DNA of 64,000 nt from Roseateles sp. DAIF2 (GCF_015624425.1 NZ_CP049919.1:1922001-1986000), one strand, 5' to 3'; numbered from the stretch's first letter, positions 25,055 through 36,003 are shown. The notes: generated from the letters alone by a model not told the origin. Made by a program: numbers and translations.

Positions 25055-28000
25055 ATGCAGGGCATCGAGGACATGGCGGCGGCGCAGCGGCCGCCAGCGA
25101 GGCAGGTGCGGCGTCGGCGCGCCTGGCCGCCGCTGGCCGCGGCGGGGCTGGTGCTGGTGCTGGGCCTGGCCCTGACCCTGGCGGCCTGCCTGTGGTTGAG
25201 CCAGCGCGAGCGGCAGGAGGCCGAGGAGCAGTTCCAGCGCCTGTCCGAGCGCATCGAGCGCGAGCTGCTGCGCCGGCTGCAGCTGCCGGTCTACGGCCTG
25301 AACGGCGCGCGCGGCCTGTATGCGGCCAGCCGCGAGGTGCGGCGCCACGAGTTCCGCGCCTATGTCGATTCGCGCGACCTGGAGCGGGAGTTCCCCGGCA
25401 TCCGCGGCTTCGGTTTCGTCGAGCGCGTGCTGCGGCCGGAGCTGCCGCGCTTCCTGGCCGGCATGCGCGACGATCATTCGGCCGATTTTCAGCTGCAGCC
25501 GCCGCTGACCGATGCCGCGCCGGCGGAGGATTTGCTGATCATCAAGTACATCGAGCCGCTGGCCGCGAACCTGCCCGCCTGGGGCGTGGACATGGGCAGC
25601 GAACCGGTGCGGCGCGAGGCGGTGACGCGCGCGGTGCTGAGCGGCCAGGCGACGCTCAGCGGGCGCGTGGTGTTGCGGCAGGATCAGCAGCGTTCGCCGG
25701 GACTGTTGCTGTTCGTGCCGATCTACCGGCCGGGCAGCGATCCGCAGACCCCGGCCCAGCGCTGGCAGGCTCTGGTGGGGCTGGTCTATACGCCGATGAT
25801 TGCGCGCGAGGTGCTGCACGGGCTGGCCGATGTGGCCGAGGGCATGCTGGAGCTGGAGCTGCACATGGGGCCGGACGACCCGCAGGGCGCAATGTTCGTC
25901 TCGCATCCGGACCAGGCCAAGGCGAGGCCGCTGCTGACGAGCGACCATGCCTTTCGCTTCGGCGGCACCACGCTGCTGCTGCGTACCGCCAGCCTGCCGG
26001 CCTTCGAGCAGCGCCTGCTCGGCCAGGGCACGCGCTGGCTGGGCACCGCCGGCGCGCTGCTGAGCCTGTCGCTGGCCTTCGCGGTCTGGCTGCTGGCCTC
26101 GGGGCGGGCGCGCGCCGAGGCGCTGGCGCGTGCGATGACCGCGGACCTGCAGCGCCTGGCGAGGGTCGCGCAGGGCACGACCAATGCGGTGTTCAGCACC
26201 GATGCCGCGCTGCGCATCAACTGGGTGAATGAGGGCTTCACCCGCGTCACCGGCTACAGCGCGGCCGAGGCGCTGGGCCGCACGCCCGGCGAACTGCTGG
26301 GCAGCAAGCAGGCCAGCCCGGAGACGCTGCAGACCCTGGAGGCCGCGGCGGCGAGCGGGCAGGTCTGCCGCGTCGAGATCCTGAACCGGCGCAAGGATGG
26401 CCAGCTGAACTGGGTCGAGACCGAGTTGCAGCCGCTGCACGACGAACGCGGCCGCCTGGCCGGCTTCATCGAGATCGCGCTGGACATCACCGAGCGCAAG
26501 GCCGCGGCCGAGCAGCTGTGGCAGGAGCGCGAACGCCTGGCCAATATCATCGAAGGCACCGGTGCCGGCACCTGGGAATGGAATGTGCAAAGCGGCGAGG
26601 TGCGCTTCAACGAGCGCTGGGCCGGCATGCTGGGCTACACGCTGGAGGAGCTGGCGCCGCTCGGGTACCACTCCTGGACCGGGCTGGCCCATCCGGAGGA
26701 TCTGGCGGCCTCGGAGCGCGCGCTGCAGCGCCATCTGCGCGGCGAAACGCCCGGCTACGAGGCCGAGGTGCGGGTGCGCCACAAGGAGGGCCATTGGGTC
26801 TGGGTGCTGTCGCGCGGGCGCCTGTATGCCTACACGCCGACCGGCGAGCCCCTGTGGGTGGCCGGCACCCATCTGGACATCACCGAGCGCAAGCGCATGG
26901 AGGAGGAACTGCGCGACAGCGAGGCGGTGCTGGAGCGCGCCGGCCGCATCGCTGGCATCGGCGGCTGGCAGATCGAGCTGCCCAGCATGGAGCTGCACTG
27001 GACCGCCCAGACCTTTCGCATCCACGAGCTGGCGCCGCTGCGCCAGCCCAATCTGGAGGAGGCGCTGGAGTACTTCGACCTGCCGGGCCGGCTTGCGATC
27101 AAGGCCGCGGTGCGGCGCGCCTTCCGCGACAAGGAGGGCGCCGACCTGGAGCTGCGCCTGACCACCGCGCTGGGCCGCGAAATCTGGGTGCGCGCGGTGG
27201 CCGAGCCCGAGTTCGACGGCGGCCGGGTCGTGCGCATCAACGGCACCCTGCAGGACATCACCGAACGCCGCCTGCTGGAGGACTCGATGCGGCGCTCCAA
27301 CGAGGTGCTGCGCAGCGTGCTGGACAACCTGCCCTGCGCGCTCAGCGTGTTCGATGCCGAGCTGCGCCTGGTCGCGCACAACCAGCAGTTCCGCAGCCTG
27401 CTGGACTTTCCCGACGCGCTGTTCGAACCCGAGTCGCGCGGCGAGCCGGTGCTGTTCGAGGAGATCATCCGCTACAACGCGCGGCGCGGCGAATATGGCG
27501 AGGCCGAGGATGTCGAGGCGATGGTGGAGCTGATCATCGAACGCGCGCGCCATCCGAGCCTGCACCAGTTCGAGCGGGTGCGGCCGAACGGCGCGGCGCT
27601 GGAGGTGCGCGGCGCGCCGATGCCCGGCGGCGGTTTCGTCACCACCTACATCGACATCAGCGAGCGCAAGCGGATGGAGGCCGAGCGCCAGCGCAATGCC
27701 GAGCTGATGCAGGTGATGCTGGAGAACCTGCCCTGCGGCCTGACGATGTTCGACGCGCAGATGCGGCTGATGCTGCACAACAGCCGCTATGCGCGCATGT
27801 ACGAGCTGGACGAGGAGTTCTTCGCCGACGCGCCGGTGACGGTCGAGAAGGTGGCGCTGCTGATGCAGCGCCGGCGCGAGTATGGCGAGATCGATACGCG
27901 CGAGGCGTTGGCGGCGGCCTTCACCCGCGCCCGCGACGCGATGCGCGCGCCGCATTTCTGGGAGCGCATCCGCCCCGGCGGCCTGGTGCTGGAGATGCGC

Positions 28001-30322
28001 AGCGCGCCGCTGCCGGGCGGTGGCTTCGTCACCACCTATACCGATGTCAGCGAGCAGCGCCGCGCCGCGGCCGAGCTGGCCCAGACCCTGTCGGTGCTGA
28101 AGGCGGTGCTAGACGCGGCCAGCAAGGTCGCGATCATCGCGACCGATCGTCAGCGTCTGATCAGCGTGTTCAACCGCGGCGCCGAGCTGATGCTGGGCTA
28201 CCGCGCCGAGGAGGTGGTCGGCCGGCGCAGCACCGAGATGCTGCACGCGCCCGGCGAGCTGGAGGCGCTGGGCCGCGAGGTCTCGGCCGAACTGGGGCGG
28301 CCGATCGGCGGCTTCGCCGCGATGGTGCATGCGAGTCAGCTGGACCGCGAGCGCGAATGCCACTATGTGCGGCGCGACGGCAGCCTGTTCCCGGCGCTGC
28401 GTGTCGTCACCGAGATGCGCGATGCCGACGGCGGCCTCTATGGCTATCTGGGTGTGGCCTACGACATCACGCGGCAGAAGGAGTCCGAGGCCTCGCTGCG
28501 CGAGGCCAAGGCGGTGGCAGAGCAGGCCAGCGCGGCCAAGAGCCAGTTCCTGGCCAATATGAGCCACGAGATCCGCACGCCGATGAACGCGATTCTCGGC
28601 ATGCTGCAGCTGCTGTCGCGCACGCCGCTGGACTCTCGCCAGCAGGACTATGTGCGCAAGACCAAGGGCGCGGCGCGCTCGCTGCTGCTGCTGCTCAACG
28701 ACATCCTGGACTTCTCCAAGATCGAGGCCGGTAAGATGGAACTGGATCCGCAGCCCTTCGCGCCGGCGCGGCTGCTGGAAGCGGTGCAGGTGATCCTGCA
28801 GGCGAACCTGGGCGCACGCCCGCTGGCGCTGCGCTTCGAGCTCGACCCGGCCCTGCCCGCGGGCCTGCTGGGCGATGCGCCGCGCTTGCAGCAGGTGCTG
28901 ATCAACCTGGGCGGCAACGCGCTGAAGTTCACCGACGAGGGCGCGGTCACGCTGGGCCTGCACCTGCTGGCGCCGGTGGCGGATGAGCGGGCGCGGCTCG
29001 AGTTCCGCATCAGCGATACCGGCATCGGCATCGCGCCCGAGCACCAGGCGAAGATCTTCGCGGGCTTCACCCAGGCCGAGGCCTCGACCACTCGCCGCTA
29101 CGGCGGCACCGGCCTGGGCCTGGCGATCAGCCAGCGCCTGGTGCGGATGATGGGCGGCGAGCTACGGCTGGACAGCGCACCGGGGCAGGGCAGCCGCTTC
29201 TTCTTCGCGCTGGAGCTGCCGCTGGCCGATCCGCCGGCCGAACCGGTCGCGCAGCGCGGCGGCACGGGGCGCCAGCGCCTGGCCGGGCTGCGCCTGCTGG
29301 TGGTCGAGGACAACCCGAACAACCAGCAGGTGGCGCAGGAGCTGCTGCAGGACGAGGGCGCCGAGGTCGAGCTGGCCGGCGACGGCCAGCAGGCGCTGGA
29401 CCGGCTGGAGGCCGGCGAGCGTTTCGATGCGGTGCTGATGGACGTGCAGATGCCGGTGATGGATGGCTATACCGCGACCCGCGCGATCCGCGCGCGGCCG
29501 GACTGGGCCGGCCTGCCGGTGATCGCGATGACCGCCAATGCGATGGCCGCCGACCTGGAGGCCTGCCGCGCTGCCGGCATGAACGAACATGTGGGCAAGC
29601 CCTTCGAGCTCGACCATCTGGTCGCGGTGATCGCCGGCCTGGTCGGGCGCCCTGTCGACGCGGTGGCGGCCATCGCACCGCCGGCCGAGGCGGCGTTGCC
29701 CGAGCCGCTGCAGCGCCGCGCCGCCGGCGCGGGCCTGGACCTGCGCGGCGCGCTGCATCGATTGATGGGCAAGACCGCGCTGTTCGCGCGCATGAGCCGC
29801 TCCTTCGCGGCCCAGGCCGCGGGCCTGCCGGCGGCGCTGCGCGAGCGCCAGGCGGTGGGTGAGCTGCGCGGCGCGGCCGACGAGCTGCATGCCTTCAAGG
29901 GCCTGGCCGCGACCCTGGGCGCCGACCGCCTGGCAGAGCTGGCAAGCCAGGGCGAGCGGCAGCTGAAGGAGGAGGGCCGGCCGCTCGATCCGATCTGGAT
30001 CGAGGGCCTGGCCGGCGCGATCGCGCAGGGCTCGGCTACCCTGGTCGAACTGGCCGCGGCGCTGGATGCGGATGCGCCCGCGCCGTCACCGCAGGCGGCC
30101 GTCGTCGACGGCGCGGCCGCGCGTGTTGGGCTGGAGCGCCTGATGGCCCTGCTGCGTGGGTCCGACATGGCGGCGCTGGACGCGCTGGAGAGCCTGCGCG
30201 CCGGCCAGGGCGTGGCGCTGGCCGAGGCGCCGCTGCAGGGCCTGGACGAGGCGATGGCGCGGCTCGATTTTCCCGCGGCTCTGCAATACTGCGAACAACT
30301 GCTGGGAGAGCTGTCTCGATGA
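25055..30322 (+). CDS. CHASE / multi-PAS hybrid histidine kinase with REC and Hpt domains
   Basis: A 1755-residue inner-membrane sensor kinase. Order: TM helix ~25-48, periplasmic CHASE domain ~50-335 ([33 protein letters not shown]), TM ~338-358, about six PAS domains (~368-490, 491-620, 624-745, 750-875, 880-1005, 1012-1145), HisKA with phospho-His1171 in [15 protein letters not shown], HATPase (N-box [24 protein letters not shown]), REC ~1410-1525 with Asp1463, and an Hpt domain with His1612 in [12 protein letters not shown]. All phosphorelay residues are present. PAS4 and PAS5 are close relatives of each other, a likely internal duplication. It overlaps the next gene by 4 bases (ATGA), so the REC-GGDEF protein is its probable output. 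CHASE ligands are small molecules; the signal is unknown. Confidence 0.92.
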   Translation: MQGIEDMAAAQRPPARQVRRRRAWPPLAAAGLVLVLGLALTLAACLWLSQRERQEAEEQFQRLSERIERELLRRLQLPVYGLNGARGLYAASREVRRHEFRAYVDSRDLEREFPGIRGFGFVERVLRPELPRFLAGMRDDHSADFQLQPPLTDAAPAEDLLIIKYIEPLAANLPAWGVDMGSEPVRREAVTRAVLSGQATLSGRVVLRQDQQRSPGLLLFVPIYRPGSDPQTPAQRWQALVGLVYTPMIAREVLHGLADVAEGMLELELHMGPDDPQGAMFVSHPDQAKARPLLTSDHAFRFGGTTLLLRTASLPAFEQRLLGQGTRWLGTAGALLSLSLAFAVWLLASGRARAEALARAMTADLQRLARVAQGTTNAVFSTDAALRINWVNEGFTRVTGYSAAEALGRTPGELLGSKQASPETLQTLEAAAASGQVCRVEILNRRKDGQLNWVETELQPLHDERGRLAGFIEIALDITERKAAAEQLWQERERLANIIEGTGAGTWEWNVQSGEVRFNERWAGMLGYTLEELAPLGYHSWTGLAHPEDLAASERALQRHLRGETPGYEAEVRVRHKEGHWVWVLSRGRLYAYTPTGEPLWVAGTHLDITERKRMEEELRDSEAVLERAGRIAGIGGWQIELPSMELHWTAQTFRIHELAPLRQPNLEEALEYFDLPGRLAIKAAVRRAFRDKEGADLELRLTTALGREIWVRAVAEPEFDGGRVVRINGTLQDITERRLLEDSMRRSNEVLRSVLDNLPCALSVFDAELRLVAHNQQFRSLLDFPDALFEPESRGEPVLFEEIIRYNARRGEYGEAEDVEAMVELIIERARHPSLHQFERVRPNGAALEVRGAPMPGGGFVTTYIDISERKRMEAERQRNAELMQVMLENLPCGLTMFDAQMRLMLHNSRYARMYELDEEFFADAPVTVEKVALLMQRRREYGEIDTREALAAAFTRARDAMRAPHFWERIRPGGLVLEMRSAPLPGGGFVTTYTDVSEQRRAAAELAQTLSVLKAVLDAASKVAIIATDRQRLISVFNRGAELMLGYRAEEVVGRRSTEMLHAPGELEALGREVSAELGRPIGGFAAMVHASQLDRERECHYVRRDGSLFPALRVVTEMRDADGGLYGYLGVAYDITRQKESEASLREAKAVAEQASAAKSQFLANMSHEIRTPMNAILGMLQLLSRTPLDSRQQDYVRKTKGAARSLLLLLNDILDFSKIEAGKMELDPQPFAPARLLEAVQVILQANLGARPLALRFELDPALPAGLLGDAPRLQQVLINLGGNALKFTDEGAVTLGLHLLAPVADERARLEFRISDTGIGIAPEHQAKIFAGFTQAEASTTRRYGGTGLGLAISQRLVRMMGGELRLDSAPGQGSRFFFALELPLADPPAEPVAQRGGTGRQRLAGLRLLVVEDNPNNQQVAQELLQDEGAEVELAGDGQQALDRLEAGERFDAVLMDVQMPVMDGYTATRAIRARPDWAGLPVIAMTANAMAADLEACRAAGMNEHVGKPFELDHLVAVIAGLVGRPVDAVAAIAPPAEAALPEPLQRRAAGAGLDLRGALHRLMGKTALFARMSRSFAAQAAGLPAALRERQAVGELRGAADELHAFKGLAATLGADRLAELASQGERQLKEEGRPLDPIWIEGLAGAIAQGSATLVELAAALDADAPAPSPQAAVVDGAAARVGLERLMALLRGSDMAALDALESLRAGQGVALAEAPLQGLDEAMARLDFPAALQYCEQLLGELSR

Positions 30323-31266
30323 GCGACGAGAACCACAACGCCTTCGGCCTGGATGGCCTGCTGGGCCGCCCACCCCGCCTCCTGGTGGTGGACGATCAGC
30401 CGCTGAACATCCAGGCCTTGCATCAGGTGTTCGCTGCCGATTGCCAGGTGCTGATGGCCACCGCTGGCGAGACCGCGCTGGCGCTGGCGCGCGAGCAGCA
30501 GCCCGACCTGATGCTGCTGGATGTGCAGATGCCGGGGATCGACGGCTTCGAGGTCTGCCGCCGCATGAAGGCCGAGGCCCAGCTGGCCCATATCCCGGTG
30601 ATCTTTGTCACCGCGCGTCAGGACACCGAGTCCGAGACCCGCGCGCTGGCCGGTGGCGCGGTCGACTTCCTCAGCAAGCCCTTCAACCCGGCGGTGGTGC
30701 GCGCGCGGGTGCGCACCCACCTGACCCTGAAGCTGCAGTCCGACCTGCTGCGCCAGCTGGCCTTCATCGACGGCCTGACCGGCCTGTACAACCGGCGCCA
30801 TTTTGACGAGCGCTTCGACGCCGAGCTGCAGCGCGCGCGCCGTGCCGGCAGCCCGCTGGCCCTGCTGCTGGCCGATGTCGATTTTTTCAAGCGCTACAAC
30901 GACCATTACGGCCATCTGGCCGGCGACGATGCGCTGCGCGGCGTCGCGCTGGCGATGCGCAGCGCGCTGAAGCGCCCGGGCGACCTGCTGGCGCGCTTCG
31001 GCGGCGAGGAGTTCGTCGTGCTGCTGCCCGATACCGACCTGGAGGGCGCGCAGCGCGTCGCGCTGGCGCTGCAGGACGCCGTGGGCCTGTTGCAGATCCC
31101 GCATGAGCTGGGCTGCGACGATGGTCTGCTGAGCATCAGCCAGGGCGGCGTGGCTTGCCTGCCCGGCGCGCAGCACAGCGGCACGGCCCTGCTCGATGCG
31201 GCCGACCGCCAGCTCTACGTGGCCAAGGCCCAGGGGCGGGCGCGGGCGGTGATCGTGCCTGCCTGA
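30319..31266 (+). CDS. Response regulator with GGDEF output (diguanylate cyclase)
   Basis: A 315-residue cytoplasmic response regulator. The receiver (residues ~18-135) has the acidic pair in LLVVDDQPLN, phospho-Asp68 in LMLLDVQMPG, and the lysine in FLSKPFNP. The GGDEF domain follows (FIDGLTGLYNRRHFDERF), with the active site GGEEF at 228-232 and an inhibitory I-site RPGD at 219-222, exactly five residues before it. Expected activity: phosphorylation-dependent synthesis of c-di-GMP with product inhibition. The start overlaps the hybrid kinase stop, so the pair is translated together and probably works as one relay via the kinase's Hpt domain. Confidence 0.95.
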   Translation: MSDENHNAFGLDGLLGRPPRLLVVDDQPLNIQALHQVFAADCQVLMATAGETALALAREQQPDLMLLDVQMPGIDGFEVCRRMKAEAQLAHIPVIFVTARQDTESETRALAGGAVDFLSKPFNPAVVRARVRTHLTLKLQSDLLRQLAFIDGLTGLYNRRHFDERFDAELQRARRAGSPLALLLADVDFFKRYNDHYGHLAGDDALRGVALAMRSALKRPGDLLARFGGEEFVVLLPDTDLEGAQRVALALQDAVGLLQIPHELGCDDGLLSISQGGVACLPGAQHSGTALLDAADRQLYVAKAQGRARAVIVPA

Positions 31267-31275
31267 TCCGGCTCT

Positions 31276-33048
31276 CTATTCAGCGATCGCGAAGCGCGTT
31301 TCGGCGGCCTGCTTGGCGCGGTACATCGCGCCATCCGCGCGCTTGAGCAGCTCCTCGGCCGATTCGGCGCTCTCGGCCAGCGCCAGGCCCAGGCTGGCGC
31401 GCACCGGCAGGCGCAGGCCCGGCAGCTCGAACGGGGTCTCGTGCAGGGCGGCGAGCAGCTTGCGCGCCAGCGGTTCCAGCTCATGGGCCTGCTGCAGGTC
31501 CTCCAGCAGCAGGGTGAACTCGTCGCCGGCCAGGCGTGCCACCGCATCGGTGCGGCGCAGCGCAGCCTGCAGGCGCCGACCCACCTCCTGCAGCACCAGA
31601 TCGCCGACCGCATGGCCATGCCGGTCGTTGATCTGCTTGAAGCCGTCCAGGTCCAGGAAGCCCAGCGCCAGCCGGCCCGCATGGCGCTGCATGCGACGCA
31701 GGCCCTGGTCCAGCAGCTCATGGAAATGCTTGCGGTTGGGCAGGCCGGTCAGCGCATCGAAGCGCGCCTCGGTGGCGAGCTGGATCTCCAGGTTCTTCAT
31801 CGCCGTCAGGTCGCTCGCCAGCACGAAGAAGCCCTGCACCTGACCGTTGTCGCAGCGCTCCGGCACATAGCTGAACTGGATGAAGCGCGGCGCGCCCGGC
31901 ATCGCGGTCCAGAGCCCGAATTCGCGCCGCTCGCCGGCCAGCGCGGCCAGGATATGGTCGCGGTGCACCGCATGCTCGTCCGGCCCTAGCAGCTCCGCCA
32001 CCGGCCGGTCCAGCACCTGGGCCTCTTCCTGGCCGGCCCAGTCCAGCAGAGTGCGGTTGGCGAAGCGCAAGAGCTGACCCCGGTCGACATAGGCGATCAG
32101 GGCCGGCACGTTGTCGGTGATGCCGCGCAGGCGCTTCTCGTTGTCGCGCAGGCGCTGCAGGGTCGCGCGCTGCTCGCTGACATCGCGAAAGGACAGCACC
32201 ACGCCGTCGACCTGGCCATTGCGGCGCAGCGGCCGCGCGTTGTGCTCCAGCAGCAGCTCGCGGCCGTCGCGGCGCTGCAGCCGGGTGATCACGCCGTCGA
32301 GCTCGCGGCCGCTGCGCAGGCAGCGCTCGGCCGGATGCTCCTCGGGCCGCAGCGGCCGGCCGTCCTCGCCGCGCCAGCTGTTGGGGTCCGGCCCCGGCAC
32401 CCGGCCGATATCGTCCTGCAGCGGCTGGCCCAGCAACGCGGCGGCGCTGGCATTGGCCAGCATCAGGCGGCGCGCACCGTCGCGTATCACCACGCCCTCG
32501 TGCAGCGACTCGATTACCGCCAGCAGAAAGCCCTCCTGCTGCTCCAGCTGCAGGCGCTTGCGGCGCAGTTCGATCAGCTGGCCGACCTGGCGCGCCAGCA
32601 CCTGCAGCGCGCGGCGCTGTGCCTCGCTGAGCGCGCGCGGGCGGCGGTCGATCACGCACAGCGCGCCGAGCGCCTGGCCGCGCGTGCTGAGCAGCGGCGC
32701 ACCGGCATAGAAGCGGATGAAGGGATCGCCGGTGACCAGCGGGTTGGCGACGAAGCGCGGATCCTGCTGCGCGTCCGGCACCTCCAGCAGCTCGTCGGGC
32801 CGCAGGATCGCATGGGCGCAGAAGGACTGGTCGCGCGGCGTCTGGCGGGTGTCGCCGAGCCCGCATTGGGCCTTGAACCATTGGCGCTGCGCATCGACCA
32901 GGCTGACCGCCGCGATCGGCACCTCGCAGAGCTCGGCCGCCAGCCGGGTCAGCTCGTCGAAGGCGGCCTCGCGCGGCGTGTCCAGCAGGCCCAGTGCGTG
33001 CAGCTCCTGCAGCCGGGCGGCCTCATGCGGTGGCAGGGGATGGTTCAT
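31276..33048 (-). CDS. GAF-PAS-PAS-GGDEF diguanylate cyclase
   Basis: A 590-residue cytoplasmic signalling protein with no membrane helix. An N-terminal GAF domain spans ~15-170 (LLDTPREAAFDELTRLAAEL, SFCAHAILRP, GAPLLSTRGQALGALCVID). A coiled linker is followed by two PAS domains (~170-300 and ~300-420). The GGDEF domain then begins FDALTGLPNRKHFHELL, and its catalytic loop reads AGDEF at 507-511. The first glycine is replaced by alanine, which many active cyclases tolerate. No RxxD I-site stands five residues before it (RRTDAVARLAGDEF has RTD spacing that does not fit exactly). It converges with the REC-GGDEF gene, 9 bases apart. Confidence 0.92.
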   Translation of the reverse strand: MNHPLPPHEAARLQELHALGLLDTPREAAFDELTRLAAELCEVPIAAVSLVDAQRQWFKAQCGLGDTRQTPRDQSFCAHAILRPDELLEVPDAQQDPRFVANPLVTGDPFIRFYAGAPLLSTRGQALGALCVIDRRPRALSEAQRRALQVLARQVGQLIELRRKRLQLEQQEGFLLAVIESLHEGVVIRDGARRLMLANASAAALLGQPLQDDIGRVPGPDPNSWRGEDGRPLRPEEHPAERCLRSGRELDGVITRLQRRDGRELLLEHNARPLRRNGQVDGVVLSFRDVSEQRATLQRLRDNEKRLRGITDNVPALIAYVDRGQLLRFANRTLLDWAGQEEAQVLDRPVAELLGPDEHAVHRDHILAALAGERREFGLWTAMPGAPRFIQFSYVPERCDNGQVQGFFVLASDLTAMKNLEIQLATEARFDALTGLPNRKHFHELLDQGLRRMQRHAGRLALGFLDLDGFKQINDRHGHAVGDLVLQEVGRRLQAALRRTDAVARLAGDEFTLLLEDLQQAHELEPLARKLLAALHETPFELPGLRLPVRASLGLALAESAESAEELLKRADGAMYRAKQAAETRFAIAE

Positions 33049-33117
33049 CGGCGCGCGCCTCCGGGCTGGGTCCTGCGATGCGGTCGATGGTAGGGCATCG
33101 CGCCGGGCCGCGGGGGC

Positions 33118-34371
33118 TCAATCCGGCAACAGGGTGTCCAGGTCGACCGCCGCCGCCATCGCGCGGTAGCCGGCATCGCCCGGGTGCAGATGGTCGCCGG
33201 AGTCATAGGCCGGCAGCAGGCGCTGCGGGCGCGCCGGGTCGCGCAGCGCGGCGTCGAAGTCCAGCACCGCGTCGAAGGCGCCGGCGCTGCGGATCCAGGC
33301 GTTGACCTGCTGGCGGCGGCGCTCCTTGTCGGGTGAATGGTGGCCCTCCAGCGGCGTGCCGGCCAGCGCCCGTTCCAGCGGCGGGATGGTGGCGCCGACG
33401 ATGTGCACGCCCTGGGCGCGCGCCGCGGCGATCAGGCGGCGGTAGCCGTCGATCAGGGTCTCGGCTTCGACTTGCGGCTCGGCGGGCGCGAAGGCGCCGC
33501 CCGGCCAGCCCAGGTCGTTGACGCCCAGCAGCACGACCAGGCTGCGCCGCCCCGGCCGCGCGAACACCTCGCGCGCCGCGCGGGTGAGGCCGCTGTCGCC
33601 CATGCCGTCGCGCAGCAGGCGGTTGCCGGAGATGCCGGCATTCAGCACCGCGACGCCGCGGCCGGCCAGGCGCTCGGCCAGCGCGTCGGGCCAGCGCGTG
33701 TCGGCGCCCGGCGTCGCGCCGTTGCCGTCGGTCAGCGAGTCGCCCAGGGTGATCACGCTGCGCGCCGGCGCCTCGGTTTCGACCTGCAGCTCGCTGAGAT
33801 AGGCGCGCGCGCTCAGGCGTTGCGCCTGGGCCGGCAGGGCCGGCGCGGCGCTGTGGTCGCCGGCGGCCAGGTAGACGGTCTCGCGGGCGTCGAAGTGAAA
33901 GCCCGCCGGCCGGCTGGCCCGCGGCAGGTACAGCGACACGCTGACCCGCGCCAGCGCCGGCAAGGCCAGCGCGACCGGATCGCTGGCGATGCGCTCACCC
34001 GGCGCCAGCCGCAGCTCGCGGCGGCCGCCGAAGCTCAGCGGCCGCAGGCTCTGCGGCGCCACCGCCGAGCCGCCGGCATCGAGACCCAGGCTGGCCGCGC
34101 CGATCATGAGCGGCTCGCGGCCATATTCATTGCTGATCACGACCCGCAGCCGGCGCCCGCCGATGCTCAAGCGCGCGGCCTGGCGCAGGGTGATCTCGGG
34201 CTCGAAGCGCTCCGGCAGGCCGGTCGGCAGCACGAAGTCGGGCCCCCAGAGCGGCTGCGGGCTGGCGGCCCAGCTCGGGCTCCAATGGCCCTCGGCCAGG
34301 CCGGGCAGGGCGGTGGTGAGCAGGGCCAGGGCGGCCAGGGCGATGCGGGCGTGGTGTCTAAACAGGGACAT
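33118..34371 (-). CDS. Secreted SGNH/GDSL-family hydrolase
   Basis: A 417-residue esterase-like protein with a Sec signal peptide (MSLFRHHARIALAALALLTTALPGLAEG). A beta-rich N-terminal part (~30-185) precedes the SGNH domain. Block I is VITLGDSLTDGNGA with the nucleophile Ser, block II Gly in NAGISGNRLL, block III LLGVNDLGWPG (Asn), and block V SGDHLHPGDAGYRAM with catalytic Asp and His. All catalytic residues are present. The family includes acetyl-xylan and rhamnogalacturonan esterases and lipases; the substrate cannot be assigned. It is divergent from the LysR regulator 92 bases away, which may regulate it. Confidence 0.9.
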   Translation of the reverse strand: MSLFRHHARIALAALALLTTALPGLAEGHWSPSWAASPQPLWGPDFVLPTGLPERFEPEITLRQAARLSIGGRRLRVVISNEYGREPLMIGAASLGLDAGGSAVAPQSLRPLSFGGRRELRLAPGERIASDPVALALPALARVSVSLYLPRASRPAGFHFDARETVYLAAGDHSAAPALPAQAQRLSARAYLSELQVETEAPARSVITLGDSLTDGNGATPGADTRWPDALAERLAGRGVAVLNAGISGNRLLRDGMGDSGLTRAAREVFARPGRRSLVVLLGVNDLGWPGGAFAPAEPQVEAETLIDGYRRLIAAARAQGVHIVGATIPPLERALAGTPLEGHHSPDKERRRQQVNAWIRSAGAFDAVLDFDAALRDPARPQRLLPAYDSGDHLHPGDAGYRAMAAAVDLDTLLPD

Positions 34372-34463
34372 GGTGCGAAAACCTCAAAGGCGGTGAAGAA
34401 AGAAGACGACGACGAGGGGCAATGTCGTCCATGCCTTGAAGCTTGAGAAGGCTGCAAAATGCC

Positions 34464-35399
34464 ATGACCACCATTCCAGATTCGAATAGATCAATGGACC
34501 AGCTTCGCGCCCTCAAGGCCCTGGTGCTCAGCGTGGAGCTGGGCAGCCTGTCCGGCGCCGCGCGGGCGCTGCAGACCACCCAGCCCAGCATCAGCAAGGG
34601 GGTGGCGGCGCTGGAGCGCTCGCTGGGTGCGCGCCTGCTGCGCCGCGGCAGCGCCCACCTGAGTCCGACCGAGGAGGGGCAGCGCTTCTACGAGCGGGCC
34701 AAGCGCCTGCTGGAGGACTATGAGGAGGCCGTCGGAGAGCTGCAGGCCGGCGTGGAGCGGCCGCGCGGCCGGCTGCGCCTGAGCGCGCCGCTGGCGCTGG
34801 GCCAGACGGTGCTGAACGGCCTGATGCTGGAGTTCCTGGCCCGCTATCCGGAGATCGAGCTGGACCTGCTGCTGGACGACCGCTTCGTCGATCCGCTGGA
34901 GGAGCGCATCGACCTGGCGCTGCGCCTGAGCGACGGCGCGCGGCTGCCGGCGGATCTGGTGGCGCGGGCGGTCGGGCGCTGGCCGCGCCTCCTGGTCGCG
35001 GCGCCGGCCTATCTGGCCGCGCGCGGCGCGCCCAAGCGGCCGCAGGACCTGCTGCAGCACGACTATCTGCGCTATGCGGCCGGCGAGGACGGGCTGCCGC
35101 TGCAGGGGCCGGGCGGCGCCGCGGTGGCGGTGCCGGTGCGCAGCCGCTACCGGGTCAACAGCGCGGTGGCGCTGCGCGACGCCGTGCTGGCCGGCGCCGG
35201 CATCGCGCTGCAGCCGAGCTGGATGGTGGCCCAGGCGCTGGGCAGCGGCGCGCTGCGGCGCGTGTTGCCGCGCCATACCGGGCCGGCGCAGCTGGGGCAT
35301 CTGCTGTATGCGCCGCGCCGCCAGCTGCCGCTGCGCGTGCGGGTGCTGGTGGACTTCCTGGCCGAGCGCCTGGCCGCGCTGCCCGGCGCGGAGGGCTGA
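34464..35399 (+). CDS. LysR-family transcriptional regulator
   Basis: A 311-residue LysR regulator. The winged helix-turn-helix is LRALKALVLSVELGSLSGAARALQTTQPSISKGVAALERSLG near the N-terminus. The effector-binding domain follows (RGRLRLSAPLALGQTVLNGLMLEFLARYPEIELDL), and HPS-type features of the CrgA/AaeR branch are present. The start is uncertain: ATG 34464, or the more family-like ATG 34494 giving MDQLRALKALV. LysR proteins usually act on divergent neighbours, here the SGNH esterase. Confidence 0.9.
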   Translation: MTTIPDSNRSMDQLRALKALVLSVELGSLSGAARALQTTQPSISKGVAALERSLGARLLRRGSAHLSPTEEGQRFYERAKRLLEDYEEAVGELQAGVERPRGRLRLSAPLALGQTVLNGLMLEFLARYPEIELDLLLDDRFVDPLEERIDLALRLSDGARLPADLVARAVGRWPRLLVAAPAYLAARGAPKRPQDLLQHDYLRYAAGEDGLPLQGPGGAAVAVPVRSRYRVNSAVALRDAVLAGAGIALQPSWMVAQALGSGALRRVLPRHTGPAQLGHLLYAPRRQLPLRVRVLVDFLAERLAALPGAEG

Positions 35400-35435
35400 G
35401 CTGGGCCCTTCCGGCCTGGCGCGCGAAAAAACAGT

Positions 35436-35510
35436 TCATTCCGGCCGGGCTGCAGTTCGTCGCGGCGCGCTGGTGAGGCGATGGGGCGGCTCCGATACTG
35501 ACTCCATCGA
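35436..35510 (+). promoter_or_regulatory. Conserved upstream module, copy 2 (before small secreted protein)
   Basis: A 29-base block 35436-35464 ending GCAGTTCGTCGCG, a 28-base non-conserved gap, CGATACT (35493-35499) and CATCGA (35505-35510). It is the counterpart of 17206-17280, with identical spacing although the two loci are 18 kb apart and otherwise unrelated. The gene start is 28 bases further on. Confidence 0.7.
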
Positions 35511-35538
35511 ACAGCCACTGACACACAAGGAGCCCGCC

Positions 35539-35787
35539 ATGAACCTGACCCTGATCCAAGCCGCCGCCGCCCTGATCTGCGCCGCCGCCACCCCGCTGCT
35601 GGCCCAGGCCGCCCCGCAGAAGATCGAACAGCTGCCGCGAGTCGTGATCACCGGCAAGGCCACGCAGCAGATGGCCGTCGTGCAGCAGCTGCCGCGCGTC
35701 GTGATCGAGGGCCGCAGCATCGCCGCCACGACCCGCCTGGCGCAGAACGCCGCCGCCGCTATCAAGCCCGCGACCCGCAGCCTCTGA
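35539..35787 (+). CDS. Small secreted protein with LPRVVIxG motifs
   Basis: An 82-residue protein with a signal peptide (LIQAAAALICAAATPLLAQA, cleavage near residue 25). The mature part is dominated by two repeats, QLPRVVITGKA and QLPRVVIEGRS, 18 residues apart. It resembles the protein at 17316 in this pair of motifs but little else. AAGGAG at 35527-35532 precedes the ATG. No function can be assigned. The shared upstream module suggests both belong to one envelope-related regulon. Confidence 0.72.
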   Translation: MNLTLIQAAAALICAAATPLLAQAAPQKIEQLPRVVITGKATQQMAVVQQLPRVVIEGRSIAATTRLAQNAAAAIKPATRSL

Positions 35788-35823
35788 GGGCCGGCCGATG
35801 CTAAAAAATGTCCGAGCCAACCA

Positions 35824-35877
35824 GCCAGCCGATGCGCGGCCGCAGGGGGAAACTCCTGCTGCGGCGCATCGGCTGGC
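35824..35877. terminator. Strong hairpin after the small secreted protein gene
   Basis: Fourteen-base perfect arms GCCAGCCGATGCGC (35824-35837) and GCGCATCGGCTGGC (35864-35877), with further inner pairing around GGGGGAAACTCC. It lies 37 bases after the stop. No U-run follows on either strand, so it could be a processing or mRNA-stabilising structure instead of a terminator. Confidence 0.5.
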
Positions 35878-36003
35878 CGACAGCAATCACCAGCATGGCC
35901 GCATGACGGGGCTATGAAACATGCGGCTCAACCGGCCCCGCGCCAAGGGTGTTGACGAACGTCGTCGTCGCGACATCAGGTTTGCGCAGACTGCCCGCGC
36001 CTG

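Noticed and set aside
24968..27955. A 995-codon minus-strand frame opposite the hybrid kinase
   Set aside because: A typical antisense open frame in GC-rich DNA; composition is H/R/Q/A-rich and it covers a clear multi-domain kinase gene.
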